From Pomphorhynchus laevis (taxonomy: Eukaryota > Acanthocephala > Palaeacanthocephala > Echinorhynchida > Pomphorhynchidae): DNA of 64,000 bases. Position numbers and translations under genes: made by a program. The DNA is taken from NCBI GenBank assembly GCA_012934845.2, contig WNNJ02003741.1, positions 93,227-157,226 on the forward strand, read 5' to 3'. Numbering within the stretch: position 1 is the stretch's first letter; each line of letters opens with the position of its first letter. The notes under the pieces are model-generated. The model saw nothing but the letters and a program-made list of their open reading frames with translations, was not told the origin of the DNA and searched no databases. Shown here piece after piece: positions 10,991-24,309 of the stretch.

Positions 10991-13900
10991 GCAAAATTCG
11001 GCGCTTAATTGGAAGACGGCGTTTGGCAACGGAATCGGTCAATCAGTTATGTATTTCATTTTTGGAATAGCGGTCGGTGTCGGAGTAGAATTGCTTATTA
11101 AAGAAAGAGTTGAATTCTACAATATATTCCGGTAAGTTTATCAATGCCAATTATTAATTGAGTGATCATAACTAATTTGGATTTAATATGATTTATTAAA
11201 ACATGAATATTAGAATTTAAAAGTATATATTACTCAAATGTAATTTATATAAAGATTATGTTACTTGCATATCTACTAAGTTTAATACAATATTTGCACT
11301 ATCGATTTAGTTAAGAAATGCAATTTAATGACATGCTCTCTTTAAGCCATTTTTTGAGAAATATTTAATGAAAATCTATTTAATGTATGTAAATATTAAA
11401 TCTATTAAAATATTTTTTAATTTAATAAAATATAACATATTTTATAATAATATTTATAATATTTTATAATATATTTTTGATATTTTCAAAGAAAGTATTT
11501 GTTGTTATAAAGCTTATTTGGTGAATAAAGGTATTAGATCTAAAGTGTTTGGAACTGTTAATGATCAATTATGCCGATGATTTATCATCACATTCTTGTA
11601 GAAAGAAACTAATTTTATTTATGGGAACATATAAAAGATTCAAATTTTTTTTATTATATTTAGTTTAATATATAACTGTAAATTAAATAAATTAAATTTC
11701 TATCCCTTCTCAACAGCGAAAGTTATTAATTCCAGGTTCACAATAATTTATGACACTATAAATGTGTTTATAATTTGTCACCTTAAAATTTTTAAGAGAA
11801 TTCATTTATGTTGTGGTTAAAGATTACCGGACAGTTTGCTCTACAATTTGTATGTTAAATAAAATCCATGCACAATTTAATCAATATTTTATTGTAGATC
11901 ATCAATATTTTCCAGCTTTGCTTAATGATATTGACAGTAAGACAAGGCTGAAATATTAAAACTAAAGTATAGAATAACTTTGATGACCACTTGATCATTA
12001 AATCAAACTATCATCGATCTTTTAATATCGATACAAGATGGTGAATAGATATCTAATTTTTGAATCGCTGTAGATGTTATAGATTCACTTGTTTAGAAAT
12101 ATATACTTCATCCATTGTTTAAACAAGCAAACGAATAAAAATATATTTTTGATTTAAATAGTCCAATATTCTATTTATGACAACAACAATTTTAAATTAA
12201 CAGTTGAAATCCTAACTAATTAGTTATATCTAAGATCAAATTATTTTCCATTTAAATTTAAAGGGACCATTAAAATTTGACGAGAAATATATTCGAAAAT
12301 AAATAAGGCACAATACGAAACTAGAATTAAATATGATATTATACGTGTATGTGATAAATATAATATAAATCATCTTATAAATATCTTATAAATATATGAT
12401 AAGTATATTAATATTATTGAGTATTAAGCAAATTCGACGGAATATTTTAAAATATTATGTAAATAAAAAAGGCACATACGAAAGTAGAATGAAATATGTT
12501 ACTATACCAATAGAGCAATTATATATTATTATATTTTTAGATTTGCTAATGGAAAATTTTAGAATATTATAAAACCACTATTTGTCCTTTTTTTATTTAG
12601 AGTCATATCATTAGTTAACATGGCGGGGTCTGCAGTTGGTCGCGGTTCTGCATTTCTTGTTGATTTTGAAACAGCGAAACAATCTGCCGGCAATATTCTT
12701 TCAATAATTAAACGTAAACCTTTAATTGACTCACTATCAAATGAAGGCCAGAAACCAGTAGCTAAATCATCAATCGTATATTAATCATTCGCAAATCTAT
12801 TTTTAGGATCTCACAGAATTTAATATTAAATGCAAAGATGTCAGCTTTGCCTATCCTACAAGACCTAACATTGTAGTTTTGAATAATGTATCATTTTCTA
12901 TTCCAGATGGAATTTCAACTGCGTTTGTTGGACCAAGTGGGTGTGGAAAATCAACGATCGTGGCCTTAATACTTCGCTTTTATGACGTGCAAGCTGGCAC
13001 AGTTGTGCGTAAAATTATTTTTCTATAATATCGTTGTTTTAATTTATTTAGATTTCTTATTTAAATTACTTATTTAGTAATTTAAAATTACTTATTTATT
13101 TAAAATTACTTATCATCATACTTATAATTACAAGTAAATCTACATTTATAATGTAAATTTACATTGAATCATAACATTTAATTTTAAATAACTTGAGACA
13201 AAACATTTAGATTTTCTGTGGATGTAAAGAATATTAAAATTAATGAAAATTAATTAATTAATTAAAATTTAGAAATATTTAAATTTAGAAATATTGTAAA
13301 TCGCATAAAAATTAAATTGTATTTAAATTGAAATATTTTATCTGCAATCGAATTTAAGATGAAAAGCAAACATTCTTACATTGTTTGTTGTTTAATTTAA
13401 CTAACCTTTATAATTCAATTTTAAATTAAATTTCAACATTTTAAAATCAACAAAAATTAAATGCTTAGTTAGTATTTAATATTAAAAGTAATATTTAATA
13501 TTTAAATTTATTATTTTCATTTTATGCATGTTCCAGTTCGAGTGCTCATAATTAAAATTTGGATGCGCTATTAAAAATATCATATATATAATTGATATTT
13601 TGTATATTATTTATTTTATTTTACGTTTAAGTTCACAATAATAATATTTTAAAATAATATTTTATATAATATTTTAGAATTTTAAAATATTTAAGATATT
13701 TAAATAATTTGAATATATTTTATATTTTTACTTTAAATTATATATCATAAGTGCTGAATAATAATATTATTATTTTAAAATAATACTTTAATATACTTTA
13801 ATACTTTTAATATATTTTATATTTTTACTAATATAAATTTAGTAAATATAAGTAATATATTTAATACTAAATATTAGTAATATAAATTTACTAAATTTAT

Positions 13901-16900
13901 AAATTTTTATAAATTTACTTTATATATTTTTTTAATTTATTTATTATTAAATAAATAATAAAAAAAATATTATTAAATTTAATTTTTTGAATTAAATGAA
14001 AAATTTATAAAGAATTTACTAACTTTATTATGAATTACAAAATATATAAAATCTAAAATTAAATAATTGTTACCTCTATTTAAAATTTATGCTATTATCT
14101 CCTAAATATAAAATCAATATTAGATTGCTATTCGATCAATCAGCACTATCTGAAGGCGATCAGAAGAGCTTGGGCGCCTTGATGTAAATCAAAACTGAGT
14201 AGTTATTAGTTTAAACTTTATGGTAGACTTTTAAAAATTTACTTTATATATTTTTTTAATTTATTTATTATTAAATAAATAATAAAAAAAATATTATTAA
14301 ATTTAATTTTTTGAATTAAATGAAAAATTTATAAAGAATTTACTAACTTTATTATGAATTACAAAATATATAAAATCTAAAATTAAATAATTGTTACCTC
14401 TATTTAAAATTTATGCTATTATCTCCTAAATATAAAATCAATATTAGATTGCTATTCGATCAATCAGCACTATCTGAAGGCGATCAGAAGAGCTTGGGCG
14501 CCTTGATGTAAATCAAAACATACTGAGTAGTTATTAGTTTAAACTTTATGGTAGACTTTTAAAAATTTACTTTATATATTTTTTTAATTTATTTATTATT
14601 AAATAAATAATAAAAAAAATATTATTAAATTTAATTTTTTGAATTAAATGAAAAATTTATAAAGAATTTACTAACTTTATTATGAATTACAAAATATATA
14701 AAATCTAAAATTAAATAATTGTTACCTCTATTTAAAATTTATGCTATTATCTCCTAAATATAAAATCAATATTAGATTGCTATTCGATCAATCAGCACTA
14801 TCTGAAGGCGATCAGAAGAGCTTGGGCGCCTTGATGTAAATCAAAACATACTGAGTAGTTATTAGTTTAAACTTTATGGTAGATTTTTAAAAATTTACTT
14901 TATATATTTTTTTAATTTATTTATTATTAAATACATAAAATAAAAAAAATATTATTAAATTTAATTTTTTGAATTAAATGAAAAATTTATAAAGAATTTA
15001 CTAACTTTATTATGAATTACAAAATATATAAAATCTAAAATTAAATAATTGTTACCTCTATTTAAAATTTATGCTATTATCTCCTAAATATAAAATCAAT
15101 ATTAGATTGCTATTCGATCAATCAGCACTATCTGAAGGCGATCAGAAGAGCTTGGGCGCCTTGATGTAAATCAAAACATACTGAGTAGTTATTAGTTTAA
15201 ACTTTATGGTAGATTTTTAAAAATTTACTTTATATATTTTTTTAATTTATTTATTATTAAATAAATAATAAAAAAAATATTATTAAATTTAATTTTTTGA
15301 ATTAAATGAAAAATTTATAAAGAATTTACTAACTTTATTATGAATTACAAAATATATAAAATCTAAAATTAAATAATTGTTACCTCTATTTAAAATTTAT
15401 GCTATTATCTCCTAAATATAAAATCAATATTAGATTGCTATTCGATCAATCAGCACTATCTGAAGGCGATCAGAAGAGCTTGGGCGCCTTGATGTAAATC
15501 AAAACATACTGAGTAGTTATTAGTTTAAACTTTATGGTAGATTTTTAAATGGTAATATTTAAATTTAATGTTAATGTTGCTTATTATATTATTATATTAT
15601 ATTATTTATACTATTTTTGATATTAATTTAAGATATTTTCATTCATTTAGAATTTGCATGATGTTGATATACGAAAACTCAATTTATTATGGCTTCGTTC
15701 TAAAATTGGGTTTGTACAGCAGGAGCCGAGTTTATTTGATTTAACAATTGAAGAAAATATACAATATGGTTTAGCCTGAGAATGAGGTTGTTACATCGAG
15801 TTTACGTTTTCAATGTATTTAATAAAACGTTTTTGAAAGTAACGGCAAGTTTATTCGATCATGAAGCTATCTATTCCGTGAAACTTGTCTTACGAAATAG
15901 CAAATTTTGGAATATGTTGCGGAAATTTTGTTACGATTTCTTAAAATCAAAAGCAACCAGTAATGTAGTGCTAAAGAATGAGCAGCCCATTCAGTCAAAC
16001 AATAAACATTTATCGGAATTAAAACATTGAAATAGTAAAAGCTATCACATACTCTGTCTCAATAATATGAAGTAATAAATAATACATTATTTAATATTAC
16101 TAAATAAATGATATTTAATATTTTTTATAATATTTAATAATATATTAAAAGTATTTTTTAAAATAAATTTAATATTATAACAATGACTGCTGCAATTAAC
16201 ATTTTATTATATTTTTATCTCAATTTTATAAGTTTTAAAATCTTAAAACTTAGAAATTAAAACTAAACTTTATTATACTCTTAAACTTTATAATCTTAAA
16301 AGAATTTTTCTGATATTACAGACTCACCCAAACATTTATGTGCAACCTTTATACTTCTTAACTGCCTTTGCAAAAATTACAGACAATATATTTATAGAAT
16401 AATACATGTTATAATATTTATATATTCAAAATATTTACGCTTAATCCGCAATCTATAAATCACATGTACATTGCATCGTAACCGCCCATCATTGATACCA
16501 TTACACGCGTGTACTATAACTATTCGAATTCTTGAATGTAATACGGAATGATGAAAAATATTTTCATCACTATTTTTGACTTCCTTACCTAGTTAATAGC
16601 TTATGGTCGTTGCCCGATATCTTATGAAACTGCAATATGTTCTTTTATTGGTTGCTTATCCGCTTCTCACTCATTCACTACAGAAATCATTGAAAACTTG
16701 TCAACTATATTGTTGAAAATGCATTTTGACCGTCCTATATAGTCATCGCAGTTGATTTTAATGCTCATTGTTAAAATCTTGCATCTTCTAAGCTTCGACT
16801 GATTTCCAAATTTCTTAAATTTTAACTTTCCTTAATTTCTTTATAATATAAACTAATTAGTTACACCTGCGTTGTGAAGTTAGATTCTTTGTTTTATATT

Positions 16901-18565
16901 GCTTTTGAACTTATTGTAAATAAATGTTTATAGATCAAGTTGATAGACAATTTATTATAAATAAATTAAATTATTTGTAAGTAATTTTTATATTTGTAAA
17001 TTATAGAAATAGCTTATAAGTAATAGAAAGATCAACAATTATTTTTTGCATTGTAGGCCACCATGGAGATGGTCGTGAAAGCAGCTAAATTAGCAAATGT
17101 TCATGAGGATATAATACGTCTACCCTTGGTAGCTAATTCTTTATTGATAATTTTTAAATTCAAGCATTTCAGGGTTATAAAACAAAAGTAGGTTCGAAGG
17201 GAACTCAGCTAAGCGGAGGACAGAAACAACGAATTTCTATTGCAAGAGCATTAATAAGGAATCCAAGAATTTTGTTACTTGACGAAGCCACGTCTGCTCT
17301 GGATTCAACATCAGAGAAGGTTTTAAAAATTTACTCCTATATAACTTATAAAATAAAACCTTTAACTTTATGAATTATTAGTAAAATGATAAAAGGATAA
17401 TTTAATCAATACATTTTAAATTATTAGAAAGGACAACTTAATAGAAACTATTAACTAATTACTTAAAAGACAAGTAATTTTGAATTATTATCATATGAAG
17501 TAAAACTAATACTTGGTCACTATTATATGTATGTATCCTTAAATGTTTTATAGCCAAAATGTTTTAATTTTGCTACGTTCCCTATCGATTTTAAATTGAT
17601 TTTTATAAATTTATACATTTCGTATCAATTTTTACAATTAAGTAAATCGATTTGCTAGAATAAAATGCAGTAATTTATATTATAATATTTATATAAAATA
17701 TAATTATATTATAATTTGAATTATTATAAATTTAATTGAATTTTATAAAACATACTAAAATGATGTCAAATGTTGAATATGCAATATTCCCATCTTGAAA
17801 CACAAAACAATTGTCAGTTTTCTATCATTTAGGGTTTGTTTGGCAACGAAAGAAAAATTCGATAAAATCGAAATTTGCAATTTCTAATATGAAAATGTAG
17901 AAAATACTACCGAATTGATAATATTTCCTTTTGATGATTCGTTTAAAGGCATTAGAGAAATATGTCAAATTATTTGTTTTTAGGTAACTAATGCATAATC
18001 CATTGAATTTTACCTAAATTTTGAAAAGATTTAATATAAATAGACAATAAACGAAATAATTTATATTTTGACGAATAGACGCTTAGCTATATATCAATCA
18101 ATGAAATAATGCAATACGAATAAAGATGCATTTTGCTTCAACAATTATAGTCGATTTTAAAATAATTTATTAATTATTTTTATTTATTTAAAAAACATTT
18201 GCAACATTTTAAGGAATAAGTCAAAAATTAATTTTAACAAAATTTCAATTTAACATTTTTACCTTCACAAATTGTTTCTACAAATATTGCACTTTGGTTA
18301 GTAAATAAAATATATTATTTCGTAACTTGCTTACGTTGATCCAAGGCTTACCATTTACTTATTTAAGGTTGTCCAAGCAGCCTTGGACAATGCAAAGTTT
18401 TCCCGAACAACTCTTTCCATTGCTCATAGACTTGGTACAATAAAGGATTGTGAACAGATAATAGTTGTTAATGAAGGGGGTATCGTTGAATTTGGCTCAC
18501 ATGAAGAATTGCTGAAGCGAAAAGGCCTGTACGCTCAATTAGCTAGCTCACAGTCGATGAAATAA
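10991..18565 (+). CDS. ABCB (P-glycoprotein type) transporter, 3' exons
   Basis: Seven exons can be read: 10991-11132, 12601-12775, 12807-13004, 15651 to about 15786, 17057-17128, 17173-17319 and 18368-18565. They encode the end of the second membrane domain ([36 protein letters not shown]) and the second nucleotide-binding domain. That domain shows Walker [11 protein letters not shown]-loop [11 protein letters not shown], signature LSGGQKQR, Walker [13 protein letters not shown] and H-loop IAHRLGTI, and ends ASSQSMK. The family exports lipids and hydrophobic compounds across membranes using ATP. Introns of 31 nt (12776-12806) and 44 nt (17129-17172) sit beside introns of 1.0-2.6 kb. At the end of exon 4 the frame after YGLA meets TGA (15777). 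Skipping one base gives ENE, which joins exon 5 ([11 protein letters not shown]) well, so there is a one-base error or the gene is dying. No exons for the N-terminal half were found within the window. Confidence 0.85.
13911..15548. repeat. Satellite array: five copies of a ~328-bp unit in an ABCB intron
   Basis: Units start at the same aaatttacttt phrase at 13911, 14235, 14563, 14891 and 15221, so periods are 324, 328, 328 and 330 bp. Copies are nearly identical; the differences seen are small indels such as a missing catac in the first unit and a few substitutions. Each unit has an AT-rich body and a GC-richer core around gaaggcgatcagaagagctt and gggcgccttgatg. It carries no open frame. It lies wholly in the intron between transporter exons 3 and 4. 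Confidence 0.95.
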
Positions 18566-19493
18566 TCAAATACAAATTTGTTGTTTTTGACTGTTAAATT
18601 TTATTCAATATCAGATATACTGTAACGTTACACACTAATTATTTACTTTATATGTAATTCATAATTATGTTTTATTTGAGGTTCAGAATTTTCTATTTAT
18701 TAGTTCAAATAAAATTATTATATTATATTTATTAGATCAAATTTTTATTAAATCAAATTTTAATGTTAACATACCATATTAGTTCTTGCTTTATTATTGA
18801 TTTAAAATAATTTGAAAAATTATATATTCTTTAATATTCTTTATATTCTTTAATTTACTGAAGATGATAGTATAAGCTACTGAAATATTGTAAAATTTTG
18901 GAATAAAATTTATCACTAATCTTATTCGTTTCTAAAGATTATACGTCATTTAATAATGTCAATATTGTAATTTATTATTTAAATATTATTAAAGTTAAGA
19001 TCACCAGCAAATTAATCAACCGTTTTAATCTCATTCAATATAAATTTTACTTTCTGATCTATTGTTGAACAATGAGTTCTTTTTAAAGATTATCGATATA
19101 TCGACTGTGTAGAATGTGCCGATTAAAAAGGGTGAAGCTACTTAATAATACCAGCGTCTGGACTATTTATAATTTGGGGTTTACATGGAGCTTTTAGGAA
19201 GCTGCACAATATTTTCATGACATAACTCTACATGAGGATCTAAAATCAATGACAATATTAAATATATGGAGACTTAGTTTGAAAACAATTTTAGGTCGTA
19301 ATGACAAATTATAAAGAGAGAGACATACAAATGTTTATTGTTCCAATGCAAAAACAATGACTGTTTTTATATTAACAGCGCAAACTAAAAAATTATACTG
19401 AATGTATATCATTTATGATTGAAGCATATCATTTCAATCATAAAATCATATCTGTTTAGCATATCATTACTTAAAGCATAGATAGTAAATATA
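18566..19493. other. Intergenic spacer
   Basis: 3' flank of the transporter followed by AT-rich sequence. Nothing recognisable before the glycosyltransferase start. Confidence 0.5.
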
Positions 19494-20288
19494 ATGAAAC
19501 TTCAAAGTTTAAAATGTTACAGATTAAGACAGAATTGTCGTTTTAAAAACGAAAGAGCCGTTCTCAAATGTATTTCCATAATTGGATTCTTGATGATAAT
19601 TATATGTCATAATATCAATGTGTTAAACAAATACTATTCCGGATTACATAACGACAGTGACTGATCAAATTCGATATTTTTTATACAAACGACACAACAC
19701 CCCACTCCAGACTTTAGGACTGAATGCAGTATTGAAAGCGCAGCCTATCATAACCCGACAAGAATTATTAGAATATTATTCGTACGATGGATTCAACACG
19801 CACCGCCTGAAGATTATCAAGTTAAGCGAATTAAACTGCTCCAATCTGTCTATAGAAATATTTTTTACGAAATAGTTGATATTGAAGACTTATTACACTA
19901 TGAATTAATAAGAGAATGGCATAAACTGCATTTTGTTCAGTCATCAGATAATGCATTGATTCATTTAGCTGATGTTCTTCGCCTTATAGTGTTATACCAA
20001 TACGGAGGAACGTATTACGATATAGACGTGATCTCAATCAGGAAAATTGAATTTAAACATTCGTTTATTACATACGGGCTAAGAACAACAATTTCGAATA
20101 CAATTTTGCAATTACAAAAAAGAGACGAATTCCTTCGTATTGCATTAGACACAATTCCTAGCTTTTACAAACCAGAATGTTGGAGCTGCATTGGCAGTAA
20201 ACTATTGGCATTTGCTTACAATGCGAGTAAGAAAAAGCCAGCAATATTGAAACCAGCAAAATATACACCAATATACTGTAATACATGA
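19494..20288 (+). pseudogene. A4GALT-like glycosyltransferase with an in-frame TGA, C-terminus short
   Basis: From ATG 19494 the frame gives a basic cytoplasmic tail, a single hydrophobic anchor (about residues 29-48, CISIIGFLMIIICHNINVL) and a lumenal stem, as in type II Golgi enzymes. Codon 57 (19662-19664) is TGA. The same frame then continues into a good match to the alpha-1,4-galactosyl/N-acetylglucosaminyltransferase family. Visible parts are FFIQTTQ, CSIESAAYHNPTRII, a conserved LADVLRLIVLYQYGGTYYD region and the metal-binding DxD as YYDIDVI. The family adds a sugar to glycolipids or glycans in the Golgi. The protein stops at 20286-20288 after KYTPIYCNT, short of the usual C-terminal half, and no downstream exon is convincing. 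It may be a pseudogene or a gene with one sequencing error and further exons. Single-exon structure is typical of this family. Confidence 0.75.
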
Positions 20289-21540
20289 ATTCAAATTTCT
20301 TAGGGTTTATAATCAATGTGCACGGCTAAATCAACGATGTATAAGGGCTGATTGTTTTAAAACTATTTATGATTGAAAAATAATCAATATTAAAAATGAT
20401 TAATCATATAAAACCTGGATTTATTACATAATTAACTCATTCATTATTTTTATTATGATTGCTATTCGTTTCTATTTAATCTATAATTCAAGTGCACATA
20501 GTTATATTTTCTAAGTTATTTGTATTCATGTTGAACTGAGCAAGTCAGTATATACAAAAGCAACATTACATATGGTGACAATTGAAGCAAAGACTGGACG
20601 AGAGTATTGGAATGCATCTGTGCAACAAAATAACTGCCAAATTTACTGTTAATCAAACCGACGTTCTGGACAAACTATATCAGAAAAATTGTATCCACAC
20701 ATATCACATCATGAATTAATGTCTTGGATTTTTTAGCTTACTTATTTCTTAACATACTGCTCGCGTCTATATAGATAGTGAAGTATATCCATAATGACTG
20801 TTGCTGTTTTTTACATTATAAATAAATTATCCGTTATAATATTTTGTACGATTAATTTTATGCAGTCCAAGCCATTAATGATACTTTAATTAATTTTGTT
20901 AATTAATAATCGTTTTTGGAATTCAACTGCCACTTTGAATAAAATTTAGTCAGAAAAATGTGATATTAAATAAAATTGAAAAAGTGCGACATCAACTAGT
21001 AGAAATCAATTAGAAACACATATTTTTGAAACATACTTTAGAAATTCGCAGTTCTTAATTATACAAGAATCAAATTTTTAAAGCCGATGTTAAAATGTTT
21101 AGTTAATATTTATTTTTTTATTCCTCTTTAAATTTTAAGTATTTTTCCATATTATGAATAGAATTGATAATTTAAAAACGTCATTAAAGTTTTATTTGTC
21201 AATGTTATATTGCTTTATCGCAGCAATTCTGAATGCGATGATTTTTAAGATATTGTCGCTATCAATTATCATTTATGGATTATTTAAATGATCATTACCA
21301 AAACAACATTTTAATATTTCGCTAATTGGAAATCGTTTAGAAAAAATATTAACTTGATAATCTCGTATATTTTTATGCGTTACATTTTATAAAATGATGC
21401 TTGGTAACACAATTTATTAAAAGTCGGCTAAATAACGTCTTCAGATGAGTCGCATGTATTTATTTTATCAAGCAATCATAATTTCACTTTTAAAATACCG
21501 TCTTAATCCTCTAATTTAAATCGATGGAGTATTAGACAGA
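20289..21540. other. AT-rich spacer
   Basis: No exon or repeat family recognised. Confidence 0.45.
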
Positions 21541-21544
21541 GCGA

Positions 21545-22760
21545 CTTCTAGCTTAACAAAGATGAGTACTAGACTTTTATTCCTCGCAAGGCATGACAGT
21601 CTTTATTTGTTGCGGCACTGCGTGGGTGGGACGAAGTTATCGTATTTGCTTCGTACATCACCGGCCTTTTTACGTGCAGGCCTTTTAAGTTTTGACGCAG
21701 TCCTTCGATCTTCTCTGGAGTCACTGTTAAATGTTACCATTGACGAACAAGCCTGGACACAGGCTACTCTTCCGATCGCCCTTGGTGGTCTAGGGATTGC
21801 GTCAGCCGTCAATACTGCCCTTCCAGCATTCCTGTCATCGGTATCCACAACACAGGGGTTGGTCGAGCAACTGTTGGAACGCTACCCCGTTTTCTCGCAT
21901 ACAGACCCCGAATTCGAGCTGGGAAGGTCGAGGTGGTTATTGAGCGTCGGATCGGATTATCCTGATAATCCAGAGCGTCAGAAATCTTGGAGTGCCCCGA
22001 TTCAAAAGCTAATATTCAAGCAGCTATTAGACTCTGCCCCAAACATAACAGAAAGAGCACGATTGCTGGCCGCGGCCGCACCAGCTGCAGGAGCATTCCT
22101 ACAGGCAATACCAAACGCGGCAACCGGAACAAGATTAGACGACGAGGGAATTCGCATTTCAATTGGCCTTCCTTTGTGATTGCCAATCTGTGCCTTACAT
22201 ACTTGTAAGTACGGCGCAATTGTAGATAGACTAGGCCGGCATGGGTTAGACTGCAAAAGGTCTATCGGCCGCCACTTCCGACATGCCCAAGTGAATGGAA
22301 TAATAAAGGCAGCTTTATCAGCAGCGGGTTACCCCTGCTCCTTGGAGCCCTGTGGTATGTCCCGAACTGACGGTAAGAGACCAGATGGGGCCACCTTAGT
22401 ACCATGGGACTGTGGACGTCTACTAGTATGGGACCATATTTGCGTGAACACCCTAGCTCCGTCTCACGTAGATTGTTCTTCAGCAGGTGCTAGAGCTCTG
22501 GCCACGGAAGCTGAACGCAGAAAACGGATCAAATATACATGTTTGGATCCTTCATGTTGCTGCTTCGTCCCAGTAGCTGTCGAGTCAATCGGCGCCTTAG
22601 GATGTGAAGCCACCGCCCTTTTTGAACTAATTGGGAAGCGACTGAGGCTAGCTACAAACGACGCCCAGGCAAAATCCCATTTCTTACAGCGCATAAGTGT
22701 TGCAATTCAGCGGGGGAATTCGGCATGCGTCAGGCAGAGTCTTATGCAATCTTGATCCCG
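21545..22760 (+). mobile_element. C-terminal piece of an RT/PD-D nuclease LINE (second subfamily)
   Basis: One frame runs from 21562 to 22755, broken only by TGA at 22177-22179 where the family has Gly (GLPL*LPIC). It encodes the part downstream of the RT: LPIALGGLGIASA, a helical region, a zinc-binding cluster (CALHTC, GLDC, H) and KRPDGATLVPWDCGRLLVWD. In that last block PD and a later D match the restriction-like nuclease motif. It ends RISVAIQRGN, close to the RVSVAIMRGN ending of the element at 2510-5475, so the two belong to the same group but different subfamilies. The RT itself is absent, so this copy is 5'-truncated. Its codon usage is much GC-richer than the surrounding DNA. Confidence 0.8.
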
Positions 22761-24300
22761 AAGCTCAATGATCCCCTGCTTTTTATTAAACGTTATCTAA
22801 GTAATAATTTGGGGCCCATTTGCGGGCAACCCATTCAATTGTATATTTGTTTTTTAACTTTTGAAAGATTTCCACAATTATCTGAATCAAAAAATATAAA
22901 AAATTCAAAAAAATATGACAATATTGTAAAATAAGCAATAATTATTGTCTAATCTTTTGTAAAACTGAAATTGTAAAAAGGTTTGTTATGTTAATATTTT
23001 ATACAGACATTTATTGTGTGAATTTATTGGCTTTTAATTTTTGGCTAATCTATCAGCATTCCGTCGATTCATAATTTAATTGCTTGTCTAGCATTGATTG
23101 GCAGCTATCGCAACTTCGAGAAATCTAAACTTCTTTGATGATGTATAATTTATTTTGTATTTTGTGATCTATGAATATTGAAATCTTCTATAAATTAGCT
23201 TCTATTGCAATAATACAAAATAAAGTCAGTACTTTAAAAATCTGCAATAAATAAATCAAAATGCTTACGTCGATTTTGCACTGTTTCAATTTGTAAATTA
23301 GCTTTTAGCTTTGATGAATATGAACAATAATTATAAAATTCATTACTTTATTCATTAGCATTAGAATGAATGCTATTGTAACACACATCTTTACTTTTAG
23401 CGAGATACTAAACATTGAAAATTTTCATATTTGAAAACATCAAATATTTTTATTTCAATATTTTTACCAATCGGAAACAAGAACTTTAAAAGACAAATAC
23501 TAAACAAAAACTTTGATAAACAAAGCTATCAACGTATTAATTTACTGATTGCAGTTATGATGCCTTCATAACACAAAAGACAACTAAATGATGATTAACG
23601 ACACTTTTAATAAATAATTATCAAATTTAGTTTACTAATTTTTTAAGTAAATTTATCAAATTTAGTTAAAAATTAAATTTGATACCAATTTCGATCAACA
23701 ATCAGATCAGATAAATGTGTCTACGTATTTTATATTTTTTATAAATTTAATATGGATAAATACAATTTAAAAATCTTACTTACAAACAATACCAAATATT
23801 TATAAATAATAAATAATTGTTTTTGATATTTAATATAATTTATATCAAGTAAAAATTTGAAATTAAAATTTTTAATAAAAGTCAATAATCACGAATTGAC
23901 TATGATTACTATTTTAGATCACTATTTTTTAACAGTAATTACATTTATTATAATCACTTCAAGATGTTCACTTACAAGATCACTTAGTGTAACTTATATT
24001 CTCTGATCATCCGTGTCTTTCTAAACCATTTTCATATAAAAATCAAAGATTTTTATATGAAAATGGTTTTTATATGATTTTTATATGAAAATTTTTATAC
24101 AATTTTTTACATCAATTTGTAAAATTGATGAAAATTTTACTAATTCAGAACGCGATTTAGAATTAGTATAATTCATAGACACTTAAATTTTTATGAATTT
24201 GTCAGTTACATTTCTTTTGCTGGTGCGGTCCGTTCCTTCTCTCGGTACCACTAAATGGCGATAGTGAGCCAAATGCGGACCTTACCGATGACAGGCATGG
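22761..24300. other. AT-rich spacer
   Basis: No genes seen. Contains a 22-bp perfect palindrome at 24023-24069 followed by a partial third repeat of the same atttttatatgaaaat phrase. Confidence 0.5.
24023..24069. repeat. 22-bp perfect inverted repeat
   Basis: aaaccattttcatataaaaatc (24023-24044) and its exact complement at 24048-24069 flank a 3-base loop. A degenerate copy of the right arm follows to about 24110. Confidence 0.85.
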
Positions 24301-24309
24301 AACAGCCGG

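Noticed and set aside
15782-16030. 82-codon open frame right after transporter exon 4
   Set aside because: It starts in a frame different from the transporter, has no recognisable family and lies in the intron; likely chance.
19662-19664. TGA as selenocysteine in the glycosyltransferase
   Set aside because: No SECIS-like structure was recognised and the family has no selenoproteins; a nonsense mutation or sequencing error is simpler.
20273-20305. 26-nt intron continuing the glycosyltransferase after KYTPIY
   Set aside because: gt...ag borders exist, but the sequence after it does not resemble the family C-terminus.
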